Assembly: GCA_964017155.1 (NCBI GenBank)
Contig: OZ024856.1
Location: 39,486,909 to 39,550,908 of the forward strand
Direction of reading: 5' to 3'
Length of the DNA: 64,000 nt
From: Oasisia sp. SBJ-2009
Lineage: Eukaryota > Annelida > Polychaeta > Sabellida > Siboglinidae
This document shows positions 27,001-41,600 of the stretch, piece by piece. Both the position numbers and the translations under genes were made by a program. Within the stretch, counting starts at the first letter, position 1. Each line of letters opens with the position of its first letter. Under the pieces are notes generated by a model, which worked only from the letters and a program-made list of their open reading frames with translations, did no database searches and had not been told where the DNA came from.

Positions 27001-30000
27001 AAGTAGCTCAACTAAATATGTGTCACTCACGTGTTACTGATATTCCTTGCTCACAGTCACGTGACATGGTCTATCCTTGTGTCGTTGCAGCTCAAGGACC
27101 CAGACTGTGGACCATTGGACCTCAACTTCTTCAAGTACAATGCCTCGGTGGCGAAGGCCCCGGCGTTCATCAACCTGCGCGAAGTGTGCGGTCGCCACAA
27201 GCTGCCACCAGGGCAATACTGCATCGTGCCGTCGTCCTTCGAACCGGGTGAGCAGGCCGACTTCCTCCTGAGGATCTTCAGTGAGAAGCCGAACGTTTCA
27301 GCGTAAGTTTTTGTGATTGCCAGTTCAAATACACAACATTTTTGTATTCAAATACAAATACAGATACGTATTTGGACCCTACCCTGTGCCTATCTGATGT
27401 TTTGCGAAGCTCGTAATAAGATACTGCTTTAGAACAATGATTTCTGTTTTGTAGAGTATACACTAAAATTCAGGTATTTGAGAAATATCTTATTTGACCA
27501 TTATTGTTTCATTGACCAATCCTTGCCACTCTCCCTTCCAGCGTTTTATGTTTTGTGATTGTCTAGGTGCAAAACAAAGTCAACATTTATAGTAGCAACT
27601 GTATTTTATTGAAGAGACCTAAAACCATGTGCAGACACCAGGGCCTTCCATGTTTAAACACTGAGTTGTGAGAGGCTGGGAAATAAATCAATCCTGTTAT
27701 TCCACAGAAATATCAAGTGACTTACAAATAACTTTCTATATATTCTGATATCTTATGACTTATTTGTCTTCACAGAGAAATCGATGAAGCGACAGCAGTG
27801 ACCAGAAAGGTAACACTCTTCATTTGTTGACCTCAGTGTCTTACACATTGTAGTGTAGCCATCTTAGTCCTTTCCGAGTAAGCAGAAACAGTGTTGAAGA
27901 ATGTTAGTTTTGTTCTAAAACAATGTTAGCTGTATGAGAATGTTACAGCTGTCTGCATGTGTATTGTATACGTGGAAATAGTTTGTAGTACGGATGGTAG
28001 AATTGTATGCATGTATGTTGTACATCTTCTCACATACAATCCATTGCACCTTCTTTGTATCTCGGCTTGAGTTCTGTACATTTGTTGACAAGACGTGTCA
28101 TTTGATGAGTCTAATAACTCACTGTCTGAAAACATCACATGTGATCTTCATCCGATGCTTACATATGTAATATAATAAAAAATAGTTCAGTGTATAGTTT
28201 ATGTCTCTCTTGGCAATCATAGATATTGAAACGGATACCAAAACCATGACAAAGTGGATTATGTAGCTTCAGGACAAGTCGTTTTTTCACATGCAGTTCT
28301 CATTCATTTGAACTATATCACTATATTTTTGTCATGAAGAAAAGTATTTGGGTTGAATTTCAACAAAATATATGGCAAATATTCAAAAGTGCCACATGTT
28401 TAGGGTCCAATTTTGATTGGCTGATGGACCTTGCTGTGAGAATGCTCAATGTTATATTATTGTTTGAACCTTCCATTAACATGATACTTATAGATTAATT
28501 TATACTGAATGTGATACTATTTGGCTATACACAGGGGGTCGTTGTAAATTGTAAAGTTAACTCTCTCTTACACTGTCATTTCAAGAAAATATTGTGAAGA
28601 TAATTTGCCCTTCCTTCACCATAGAAATATTTTACGCTGTTAATTTGTTTGAGCCATTTGCTTATCGAAGGAACGCATTTGACATAGATAATTTAGTGTC
28701 CAGATTGTTTGGAACTATATTGTGTGGCTGCAGGATACCGTTAGAAGGTACGCTGCAGGGATGACATATGCTGAGCCGTATTTCAGAGATAAGGAACTAC
28801 TTTATATGTATCATAAGGCGAGTAGGCACAGGTTAAGTGTTGCAAGTTCTGTCAGATTGACAGCATTTGTTTATAGTTCCTTCTTATTGTTATTCTCACT
28901 ACTGTTGTTGTGTTTATTTACGTGATTCCTGTGTTATGTGGATGGCCTGAACTTGTATTTTCAGTGACATTACAATCAAATGACGAACACAAATAATAAA
29001 CCAAATTTTATTATTATTATTTATTTAATAATTAATATTAATTATTTAATTGTTATTTAAATGACAGCTCACTCAAACACCAAACTCCTGCATTGGCACA
29101 AACATGCAAACTGGTTGGAGTATCGCAATATTATTAATCATTGTCTATATATCGGACACAAGAAAATATCTCTATGGAGGACAAATAAAAGTATTTTGAT
29201 TTGATGGCCTGTGTAACTGTGATATTGTTTTAATTTCCATTTTCACGATGGCTGCAGGACAGTTTATATGCGAAAAACATTACATTTTTATATTGTGAGA
29301 AATACAAAAGTTGACATCACTGGGCACATGTTTTTAAATGACATTCCCCCTAACAGGACGAAGAATCAACAGAGGTAAGATGATTCCAACTTGAGGTGTT
29401 TGGTGACCCTGGGGTGTTTGAAGTGGTTCCTTTGATTTGGTTCAGCATCGACAGTTGTTTATAACGACCTGCATGGTTTTGCCCTGGACTAGACCTGTCA
29501 TGGTTCACTGACTTGGAGCTGTTTGCTGTTAACACATATAGAATATTGTCATGGTTCATTGACTCAGAGATGTGGGTGGAGATGAGAACTGTCGTGGTTC
29601 ATTGATTTTGGGGTGATTGTTGATTAGAACTATTACAGTTAATTGACCTGATTTTTTCTGGAAAAAACTAGTTTGTTGATTTCTTGTGTTTTTCTGACAA
29701 ACAATTTTCATGATTAATTGACTTGGGTTGTTTTTTGACAAGAACTGTCATGGTTCAGTGACTTGGGAGTGTTTGCTTACAAAACTTATCACAGTTCACT
29801 GATATGGGTGTTTGCTTAAAATAAATGTCATGGTTCAATAACGTTGGGGTAATTACAACAAGAACTGCCACAGTTAGTTGACTCTGAGGTGTCTGTTCAC
29901 CAGAACTGTCATGATTTAATGACTTGGAAGTGTTTGCTGATAAAAACTCTCGTGGTTAATTGACTTAGGGATGTGTATACATGTAGAACAAACTGTCATG

Positions 30001-33000
30001 GTTCATTGACTTTGGGATGTTTGCTGACTAAATTGTCATGGTTCACCAACTTGAGTGTGTATGCCTACTAGATCATAGATGCGACGTGGTTTTTACTTAT
30101 AATTGCTGTTAATTCCCTACATACGTCATAATTAGTTCACTCATCTTTGAAGATGTTGGCTTGCTGCCTCAACTTGCTGCCTCAACCTCCCCCGGGAGAG
30201 CAGTGTGCAGTATTGTCCTGTTTCACATTTTGCCCCATTAACTGTTACCACATTTTGCCCCATTATATATTTGTCAGGATTGCCACTAACACAACCCCTG
30301 GAAATAGAGTTTGTGTCCTTGAATGCAGTGGTGATGTGGTTTCTTCGTTATTCCCATTAGGGATATTTATCTCTCAAGAAACATGATTGATTCATCTCTG
30401 TATACGTTCAGCCACATCTCGCGGCCTTCTTCAGTTGACCTACTTTGCTGAAGATGGCCATAAGATAACAATGATAATAATTCATTAATTGTAACACTCC
30501 AATAGTGCCTATATCCTTACAAATTCAAACTCAGAGGCGCAACAAACAAAACCATTTGGTGCGATCATAAACGGTGACAGACAAATTTTGTCACTGGAAC
30601 ATGAAAACACCAAACAGTTATGATGCAAAAGTAATTTAAACAAAATACATGTTGAGTTTTTCGTGAAAGATGGCTATAGCTTGAGAAGATTTAGTTGTAA
30701 CAGGAGTTGGTGAGGCTGAAATTATACAGAGAAAAAAGTGTTTTGAGAGGTAAGTACTCTCAGTTTGATTTGTGGGTTGTTATTCATACTAAACCACAGA
30801 GTGTGTACATTTGTAGGAACAGGTTTGTATCATTTATCTCTGCTCACATCAATATATTTGTCAAAATAGCAGTAGTCTAACTCCTGGATATTTCTCCTGC
30901 CTTGTTTCTGTTGGAGATCGGATTAATTGTGTCATGTCACGTTATACTTATTTCCAGCTGTCAAGTTCCCTTAGCCCTGTGATTACATAGATCAATAACT
31001 TGTGAGGTTTGCTTTTTATCGAACGGTTGCTTATATCAGCAATCATAAATGATACGATTTTATGTATTTTATGTTCTTGACTGATTATGTTAATTTTTCG
31101 TCATTTGTAATCGAGTTATTCATCATATGTGGATAATGTTAGGAAATACAAAATCAATACAAGGATTGATTCATGTCAACATGTTAAAATAAGCATTGTT
31201 ATATTCAGAAATTAAATTGTTTACCAAATAAGACTCTTTTATATGTGTCTATGATAATCTGTTATGATCTCAGGTACTAGACGAGGACCGAATAAAACAT
31301 TCTTGTTCCATAATCTGCACAACAATTAGGTTTTGTACAGGATAAATCATGGTAACTAAAAACTCAATTAAAATGTTAATTAATTGCCAGTATTACAAGA
31401 AGTAAGCAATACATATTCCGCCCTCCTTTTAGTGTCACAGCTCACTTGTTCTAATCTAATTCACACATGTTTCCAGAAGACCTAGAAATTATTATTAATA
31501 TCAGATATCACAAATTTGTACAGGTAATTACAATTGTTTATATTTTTTGTCCTACAATTGAGTTACTTTGTGATATTATTGTCTTCTCTGCTTTCACTTT
31601 CATTATCTATCTGTGATGTCTGTCACCTGTTGTTGTAGTATGTTGTTGTCACATGTTGTTGTATTTGATATTGTTGTCATATATTGTTGTATTTGATGTT
31701 GTCATATGTTGTTGTATTTGATGTTGTTGTCACATGTTATATTTGAAGTTGTTGTCACATGTTGTATTTGATGTTGTCATATGTTGTTGTATTTGAAGTT
31801 GTTGTCACATGTTGTATTTGATGTTGTTGTCACATGTTGTATTTGATGTTGTTGTCACATGTTGTTGTATTTGAAGTTGTTGTCACATGTTGTATTTGAT
31901 GTTGTTGTCACATGTTTTATTTGAAGTTGTTGTCATATGTTGTATTTGATGTTGTTGTCATATGTTGTATTTGATGTTGTTGTCATATGTTGTATTTGAT
32001 GTTGTTGTCACATGTTGTATTTGAAGTTGTTGTCATATGTTGTATTTGATGTTGTTGTCACATGTTGTATTTGATGTTGTTGTCACATGTTGTTGTATTT
32101 GAAGTTGTTGTCACATGTTGTATTTGATGTTGTTGTCACATGTTTTATTTGAAGTTGTTGTCATATGTTGTATTTGATGTTGTTGTCATATGTTGTATTT
32201 GATGTTGTTGTCACATGTTGTTGTATTTGAAGTTGTTGTCACATGTTGTATTTGATGTTGTTGTCACATGTTTTATTTGAAGTTGTTGTCATATGTTGTA
32301 TTTGATGTTGTTGTCATATGTTGTATTTGATGTTGTTGTCACATGTTGTTGTATTTGAAGTTGTTGTCACATGTTGTATTTGATGTTGTTGTCACATGTT
32401 TTATTTGAAGTTGTTGTCATATGTTGTATTTGAAGTTGTTGTCATATGTTGTATTTGATGTTGTTGTCACATGTTGTTGTATTTGAAGTTGTTGTCACAT
32501 GTTGTATTTGATGTTGTTGTCACATGTTTTATTTGAAGTTGTTGTCATATGTTGTATTTGATGTTGTTGTCATATGTTGTATTTGATGTTGTTGTCATAT
32601 GTTGTTGTATTTGATGTTGTTGTATTTGATGTTGTTGTTGTGGTCTGAGGTGTAACTGAGGTCACTTTCTCTACACAGGATGTGATGTCAGCGTTGTTGG
32701 TGGTGAGACAAGCAGTGATTGTGTCATCAAAGTCCATTTGTTTCACTGTTCAACTCACACGTCATTGCTATTGGCTGTGCATGTCTGTCACAGTCGTCTC
32801 TCACTGTCACGTGTTACAGGGGCATTGAGTCAGGGCTCCTCTTGGCAGCTTAAACATCCTGCGACGCAACTGATTACATCTCAGTAGCTTAGCATGGAAA
32901 CTAACAGGCAACTACCTAAGCTTGGCATCTGAGGTGCCTACTTGCTTCTAAAGACAGCCACCAGGCCTCTCCCTTTCTCTTATTTCATTTTCTTGCTTTA

Positions 33001-34401
33001 TGCTTTTCCACAAGTAAATGGACCGTATTCAGATCTACAAGTCTATATTGTGAATCACTTGACACATCAATGTTATTTAAAGTTTAACTCAGTCGAACTG
33101 TAGAGAATGCTATAAGTAAAACCCTGCAATTTTCTAAAAACACTCACAGAAATTATTATAAAAAATAAAATCCAGGTGGAGTATTTCATATTCATAATTT
33201 GACTTTTAAGTTGATAATTATCTATGAATAGCGTTAGATAACTACTTTACCCTGTATGAAAAGCCATGTATATGTACATTACAGTTTTAGTCTTATCGTA
33301 TACAGGTGCCTGTTAATGTTAGTGCAAACTGTTAAAATGTTCTCTGGGCTTGTCAATACTGGTGTGAGCTTTCCCAGGGAAGTACTTGAACTATGGGGGA
33401 GTGCCTACTGGGAGGGAAATACCCTCTTCTGGGACTGAGGTGGATATTTAGGATATTGCTTCTTCCCTCTCACAGGAATCAGTGAGCAAGGATTTTCTCC
33501 ACAGAGGAATGAATATAACAGACCATGTCTTGGGGGACCCACCCATCAGTCCAGTCTCCACAGACAGACCGGTCCCTTGCAGTGGTCTGTTAGCACTGAA
33601 CAACACCCAAGCGAGTGGTCCCTTCAGACATGTTCTAGTGAACTAACTGCAGTAACCAGGTTGTCCTGTGTGTAGACGTGTTCTGAGGCCAGCGTAGTGA
33701 ACAGGTCGGACGTGTGAACTGACAGGCAAAGGGACTAGTTGTAATTATTTAGTCTTGAATATGTATGAATGTTTAACATAATTATCACACAGTCTAGAAA
33801 GGGCATGCTCCCGGTGAGAAAATGGGCTTAAAGTAAGTGATATATTGATGTATATAGCGAAATGACATTTGTGGTATTTCAAACAGTACATGTAAATGCC
33901 ATACGCACTTTTTTTTACAGATACTGATGCTATTATTATTATTAATTAAAATGATGCTGTTGAGACCTGTCAGAATAAACACCAGAGATGTGGCTGCTAC
34001 AGTTTAGCCAAGTTGCAGACTGACATTCACTGTGTTTCCTTGTAACAGTCCCGTACCGCACATTGTGAAACTAACAAACATACATATCTCAGATTTAACT
34101 AACATTAATAAAATGTGCCTGTATTAAGCTGGAGCATTGGCATGTGTGCTGTACAAATGGCTTTAGTTACACAGAGTGAAATGGTAAAGTTTACCTCCCT
34201 CCCTGCACAAATGTTTGTTTCCTTGTTTGTTGACTTCTTTGTAAAACTTCAAAGGTGTGTGTTTCAATCAATACTAACATATTTACTGTTAGTAGAATTT
34301 TGTAGAAAAATACTAATAGTACTTGAATAGTACCTGAGTTGTAGTAGTAACCCAATAGTAGTAGACTAGTAGTAACCCAGTAGTGGTAATACTAACCAGT
34401 T

Positions 34402-34492
<91 letters not shown>

Positions 34493-37400
34493 AAGTAGTA
34501 GTAGTAGTAGCAGTAGTAGCAGCAGCAGCAGTAGCAGTAGTAGTAGCAGTAGTAGTACCTTGTAACATGGTAGTACCTAGGGGTAGTACTACCTCAGTAC
34601 TAGTAGTAGTTTTTGTTGTAGCAATAGCAGTAGTAGTAATACAGTTGTAGCAGTATTAGTAGTATTAATACTTCTGCATTTATACTGTTAGTAGTAGTAG
34701 CATCAGTAGCATCAGTAGCACACATATTACACCTAGCAACAAGGACGGAAGACAGTGTGATGATAACCTACCTCTATCCCCCACTCCCTCTCCCTCTCCC
34801 TGCTCCAGCCTCTCACCTGTCCTGTCCCTGTTCCCACAGACCATGGACGTCACCCCGGAGAGGGAGGAGGAGACGGCCTCCCTGAGGGAAGCCTTCAGGA
34901 AGCTGGCCGGGGAAGACATGGAGATAGACGCCTATGAACTGAGGGAGATTCTCAACGCAGCCTTCAAGAAAGGTAAACATCTGTCCCAGTCGTCACTGAC
35001 TGTGTCTCCTGAATAAGTTGTCATTGTTATAAGCCAGGGTATGAAAGGTAGACATCTGTCCCATTCATCACAACATCGACTGTGTCTCCTGAATAAGTTG
35101 TCATTGTTATAAGCCAGCGTATGAAAGGTAGACATCTGTCCCATTCATCACAACATCGACTGTGTCTCCTGAATAAGTTGTCATTGTTATAAGCCAGGGT
35201 ATGAAAGGTAGACATCTGTCCCATTCATCACAACATCGACTGTGTCTTCTGAATAAGTTGTCATTGTTATAAGCCAGGGTATGAAAGGTAGACATCTGTC
35301 CCATTCATCACAACATCGACTGTGTCTCCTGAATAAGTTGTCATTGTTATAAGCCAGCGTATGAAAGGTAGACATCTGTCCCATTCATCACAACATCGAC
35401 TGTGTCTCCTGAATAAGTTGTCATTGTTATAAGCCAGGGTATGAAAGGTAGACATCTGTCCCATTCATCACAACATCGACTGTGTCTTCTGAATAAGTTG
35501 TCATTGTTATAAGCCAGGGTATGAAAGGTAGACATCTGTCCCATTCATCACAACATCGACTGTGTCTTCTGAATAAGTTGTCATTGTTATAAGCCAGCGT
35601 ATGAAAGGTAGACATCTGTCCCATTCATCACAACATCGACTGTGTCTTCTGAATAAGTTGTCATTGTTATAAACCAGCGTATGAAAGGTAGACATCTGTC
35701 CCATTCATCACAACATCGACTGTGTCTTCTGAATAAGTTGTCATTGTTATAAGCCAGGGTATGAAAGGTAGACATCTGTCCCATTCATCACAACATCGAT
35801 TGTGTCTCCTGAATAAGTTGTCCCTGTTATATCAGGCTGGTGGTCTCTGTTGTGCATGCAGGAGTGAGGACATTTGTATGTAACTGTAATTGTATAGGTA
35901 TAGTTAGCATTACAAAAATTCACAGCTAGATGTGTATCTTGTGTGTCTACATTCAGCTCACATGGTGGCATGTGCTATTTCTGGCATGGCTGTCAGGCAT
36001 TAAACACCAGAACTACATTATATAGTAGCATTGTAGCTGTCCACTGGCCTTGTACGATTTGTTTCATCCCGTGTGGCTTTAACTGGTAAATATTAAGGAT
36101 ATTTGTTCTTGCATGGCGTTGTAATGAGAGAGGACATTTCTGATGCTCCAGGAAGTAGTTGTAACCAGTTATCATATATTTATATTTTTACAAGTAATGT
36201 TGAAAGGAAATAAAGTAAGATTGGCTATACTTTACAATCTGCTTGTTCATCTTGTAAGTCAGTTTCACAGTGAACTGTTGTAAAATTTCTGTACTTTTAA
36301 ATTTGTCTCCTCTCATTCCACTGGTGAATCGTCAAGCCTGGGAGTGATGTGGTAGATGTGAATGATGTCTGTCTGTCTGTCTGTCTGTCCAAGGAAGACA
36401 TTTCAGGTCCAGAACAGAATTAACTAATGTCGACTAACGTGTTTATTTCTCTTGTTGTCAACAGGGGCAGGTTTGTTACAAATTCCTCTTATATCTGTTG
36501 TCTTCAGCATGCCACCTCTTCTCTGTCTCTATGTATGAGTCGATCATCAATGTTCAATGTCAACATATTTATGTGTGAACATTTTGTTTTCTTGATTTTG
36601 GATTTCAGTCAAATTTACCTTTTTTCTCTTGCTATATTTTGGCAGCTAGTCTCTGTTGTAGTTAGACTGACTACTGAATAGCTTTATATTTTATTGTACA
36701 GCGCTTTGAGCATATTTGAATATTGCGCTTTATAAATAATAAATATTATTATTATTATTATTACTGCTAGGTGGCACTGTGGTAGTCAGGCCTGCACGGA
36801 ATGATTGCCGCATGGCCATGTGGCATTAGCCAACTAAATTAAGACAGCTACAAGTTGAAAAAGCTACCAAAATACAGCAGTTGAAAAACAAGTAAATTTG
36901 ACTGTAAAATGCAAAATCATGATTGCAATATATTAAGTTTCCGCTGATCGATTATGACACATTGGAACATTAATTATTATATTGTACCGAGTGTATTATC
37001 AATGTTGTTATCGATGTTAGGATTGCATCTATTGAAGGTATTCAGCCCACCTGGTCTCTATGTCTGGTGGTAACAGTGGAACACACAGCTAAAGTAGCAA
37101 GTGTAGTAGGTTATATAGTAGCAATGTGTGTGTTATCATATTGCTACTGGCTGTGAGATGAGAGCATGTACTTCAGAGATGGTGATGCATGTGTTAGTAT
37201 TGCTTGAAACTATCTACTGTCTAGGCATTCCTGTCTATGCTTATTAGTGTTTGTGATGATGTTAGATGTTAGTGCATGTCTGCGCACACAGACACAAGTA
37301 GTTGATGCTGAAACGTTACACGAGGGTTCACATGTGAGACAGCATTTCAGACCCCTAGTGTATTCACAGTTTCACACATTAATTAGACTTCATTCATAGA

Positions 37401-38540
37401 CATGCTGTATAAAATTGATTAAATTCAAAGATATAATTTTTCCACAAGCCAACCTCTATCCTGACACCCCTTAATTTCTGATAGAACCAGACACTGATTT
37501 GTCTGGATCGCATCATCAATCAAAATGATGTCTGTACCTATACGCAGAAAACACAGATTGACATCTGTCATCATTTGAAATATCTGATGCCATGCTGCAC
37601 AAATACACCATTTCTACTCACTCAACACTAAACAAGTCCTCACAGAAATTCAAACAACCTGCATACACCCATTTCTATTGGGAACTGTTTCATCGGGTAA
37701 TTGTGGACAAACCCTGTACTGTGGTCTTAGTCTTCACGAATAGTGGCCGACGCACTGTTTTCTAGATGTCTTTCACATCTTTCACACTATTTTCACAACT
37801 TTTCATCAATACATTCACCTTTTTCAAGTTATAAATTTATGTTATTTTTTAATGGTCACTTACTCAACTTCTTTCCTGTTTTTCTCGTGTCACTATTTTA
37901 TGCTGTCACTTTTCCACTTTTTTCATTCACTTTTTCAGTTTCTCATTTCTTCCGCCTGTTCATGTCAGTGTTTACATTGTTATTTGTGACAGACAATGTA
38001 TACTCTGAATAATAAAAATCCATAGATTTTCGAAACCGTTTTCAAATTGAAGCTTTGTTCTGCTGTACGAATGTGAATTGTTTTTGCAATCAACATTCTT
38101 ATTTAATTATTTATGAAAACATTAAAGTTTAAATATTTTAGAAACAGGTGAGTAATTTATTCTTTACCTGGTACATTTATTCATGTTGTGACACATCTGC
38201 TGAAACATATATTTCCATTGCTTTGTGAGATGTTATAAAATTTGCAGAAAGTTCTCAGGTGTCTTTTTGGATTCAAGAAGGTGTTTTCAGTTTCTAGTTT
38301 CTGTCTGATGGTTGCAGAGTTCAAGTTTGAAGGTTTCTTGGAGGACACATGTCGTGGAATGGTGGCCATGATGGACGTATCCTTGCTCCCTTACACGCCC
38401 ACAGAAATCAGTTCTAATATATAAATGCTCTTTTTTAGAAAATATCTGTGAAAATGAGTTTAGATTTTTATGATACGTGTTTTATTGTGTTTGTTAACAA
38501 TTTTTTACAATATATTATATTACTGTTATAACAATTACAG

Positions 38541-38572
<32 letters not shown>

Positions 38573-38601
38573 GTATATATACATATGTATATATACATGT
38601 G

Positions 38602-38639
<38 letters not shown>

Positions 38640-41600
38640 CTAGAAGTCATAATAATAATATGTGCATTAAGTTTTGTTAATAACCCTGTAATATTTATTT
38701 ATTTTATGATGTATAGTAATGATACTAGTTTTTAAATCTACAATGCTGCACTCATGTGTTCTACACAAAACGTAATTATTATATTTTAGATATTTCTTTT
38801 CTAGAGTCAATTAATTTTCATTGTATAAAATCATAGAAAATGGCGTTAGAATATACCGGGTACACGTTATTTTTTGTTGTTGTCATATTTATAAGATATT
38901 TTATGCAATAATAATAACGTAGGAATATATTAAGATAAAATGCAATTTTAGTTTGATTGATATCCACATTTTGCATCTGAAATTTTATATTGGCTGTATA
39001 AATTTGCCTAACCTAATGTGTATGTGATTAGGATGTGATAGGGCAATTAAACATTGCCCTATCACAGGCAAACACGAATTACATACATAAAAATAGATCA
39101 GCCGTTTGGCAGATGTCCTCAGCACTGTTGCAGCAAATACAAAGCAAATTGAATAAAAATTATTTGGATTATTTGTCTGGAGACCGTGAGAGGAGTGTGT
39201 CTTTAACAGTCGACTCAGGTGGACCAGTCGGGGAAACTTGGCTACGATGAGTTCAGGCAGTTGTGGAATGACGTCAAGTTGTGGAAGGTCAGTGCCTTCT
39301 TATTGTCTCTCTCTGGGTTCTTCAACAATTGGTTTGAGGATATATATTATGTTGATTGTGTTTATTATTAATGTGTTATGATTGTATGCCAGTATAAATA
39401 CAATATATTGCATTATACGTATACAGTGCTTTAGCTTAGAATGGAGGCAGGCCGCGAATAAGAAATGATACTGTTTGAGTCCGCCAGGTGGCGCCCATGT
39501 CGAATTGTGTAAAACATGAATTGAATTTGTAAATCTTTGATAAATGTGTATTTTCCCAATACCTGCCTACAATGGTCAGTACTAAATTATCTATTGAATA
39601 CAATCATTGCATAGTGTATGAGCAAATTCGGTTTGTCTCTGTAATTTAATTTTACCATGTTGGATATACTTGTGACTGTATAGACACCACATTATAGCAT
39701 GACGATGTCTGAGTAAGTATCTAAATATTCAGTGGCTCTTTACTCTGGTTTCTCTTCAGCCCACGTATAAATCTTTCGCCTTTTACTAAAGATTTCCGTG
39801 GAGAGGAACATTACAATGAGTCTATAGACTAATTTTTCGAGCCCTGACTTCGTCTCAGGGCAACAAATACAAAATGTTAATTCCTTTGGGTTTATCCTTA
39901 TTCTGCTTTATTTTCACGGCTACAACTGGCATAACAATGCTTAAAAATTTCAGTAATGAATAGTTATAGACTAGTTTTGACAGAAATTAATTTCGAGTTG
40001 GTTTGTCAATCACTCAGAGACATAGTCAATCATGTATAACTGTTGTATGCTACAGTTGTTTTAATAAGTTTATTTCACTCTCTGGGCAGTCATAGAGATT
40101 GAAATGGATTGCTTTGTTGATGGCCTGGGTTAAATCAATGCAGAAAGAACATCTCGTAGCAGTCTTTATAATCTCATACACTGTTCTCAGGCTGTCTTCA
40201 AGAAGTTTGACAAGGATGAGAGCAACACTTTCAACAGCTACGAGTTGAGACAGGCCTTGCGTGCTACAGGTGGGTGGCCACTTCTGTAAACAGCTTTGGG
40301 GAAGTGAAACATTATTAGTAGTAAGAACACTTATGTATAACAAAAATAATAAGAATTATAACTTATAAAATAATGTCTTAAGCTTTATCTTAGTTTATTT
40401 ATTTTATTAATCTATATTTTAGATTTATTCAGCACATAATATTAATGTTAAGCACTTTGATTGGCATTTAATATTAAGATTTTATATTAAGAAAAAAAAT
40501 TAATATTGTATAGCACCATCTGATATGATGAATCCATTTGGAGTTTAAAATGTACACACATATGTATATATAATCAATTTCATTTTGTAACAACAACAAC
40601 ATTACATTATACATATGCAAACAGTATTTTTTTTAAGTTCCTACATGGTGGTGGTCACATGGCATGCTTCCTGTGACCTCAATATAACAGACCAGTAGCT
40701 GACCACATGCCTTCTTGCAGGGTTCACGGTGAGCAATGCGACCTTCAACACCCTGGTGATGAGATACTCCCACCAGGACGGCCTCATGTACTTCGATGAC
40801 TTCCTGCGCTGTGTCATCAGGATGAAGACCATGTTTGGTCAGTTGTCCTCCGAACTGTCACAATCTTCAGTTGTCCTCCGAACTGTCACAATCATAATAA
40901 TAATACAATTTATTTGTATAGCACCCGAATCAATAGTATAGCTCTCAGGCGCTTTACACAAATGTATAAATAGTACCTAAAATTGGATGATAAATTGTTA
41001 TTAAAATAGATATATGTATATATGGTTGATAAATCGATGCGGAGGCTTTGTTTATCCGAGTTCCGATTGGTGGTGCCACCAGTTGCCGTACACGACGCCC
41101 ACAACCAAAGCGAACGACAACAAGTCGCAACGTTCGTCGGTAATTTGGCAGTTTTCCAACAAACAGTGTCTGCTATGCTAGAGGCATCTCAAAGATAGCG
41201 GGGGAAATACATCGAATTTGATGAAACATGTCACCAATCAAGAAGCTATCAAAACGTGATGATCAACTTTCATCGTATGGCACGTCGACGTCGTCGAAAA
41301 CGTCGCATTGCCATTGACTCGAGAACGTGTTCTATCGAAATATTCGACAATGACTGAGTTACAGTATAGTTACAGTCGAAGCGAATCGCCATCGGATTGC
41401 CGAATCTACTAAGTAACTGCGGCCACATCGCCAAGAAGTGACATGCACGACGTGACTGATTAACGATGACGATTCGCTTACTGCATCTGCTGTCACTGTG
41501 ACACTGGCACTGGCCGAACAAGTTCACCATTGGCAGAGGCAGAGCCAGAGGTAGAAACTGACCTGTTCTTGAAAAAACTTGCAAAAACATTATAGGGCTT

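Noticed and set aside
33256..33438. A possible calpain exon in the long intron before exon 12
   Set aside because: Phases of exons 11 and 12 already match, and the translation has no similarity to calpain linkers.
41270..41590. A 106-codon minus-strand frame in a CG-richer patch
   Set aside because: No recognisable domain and no splice or homology support; possibly old mobile DNA.
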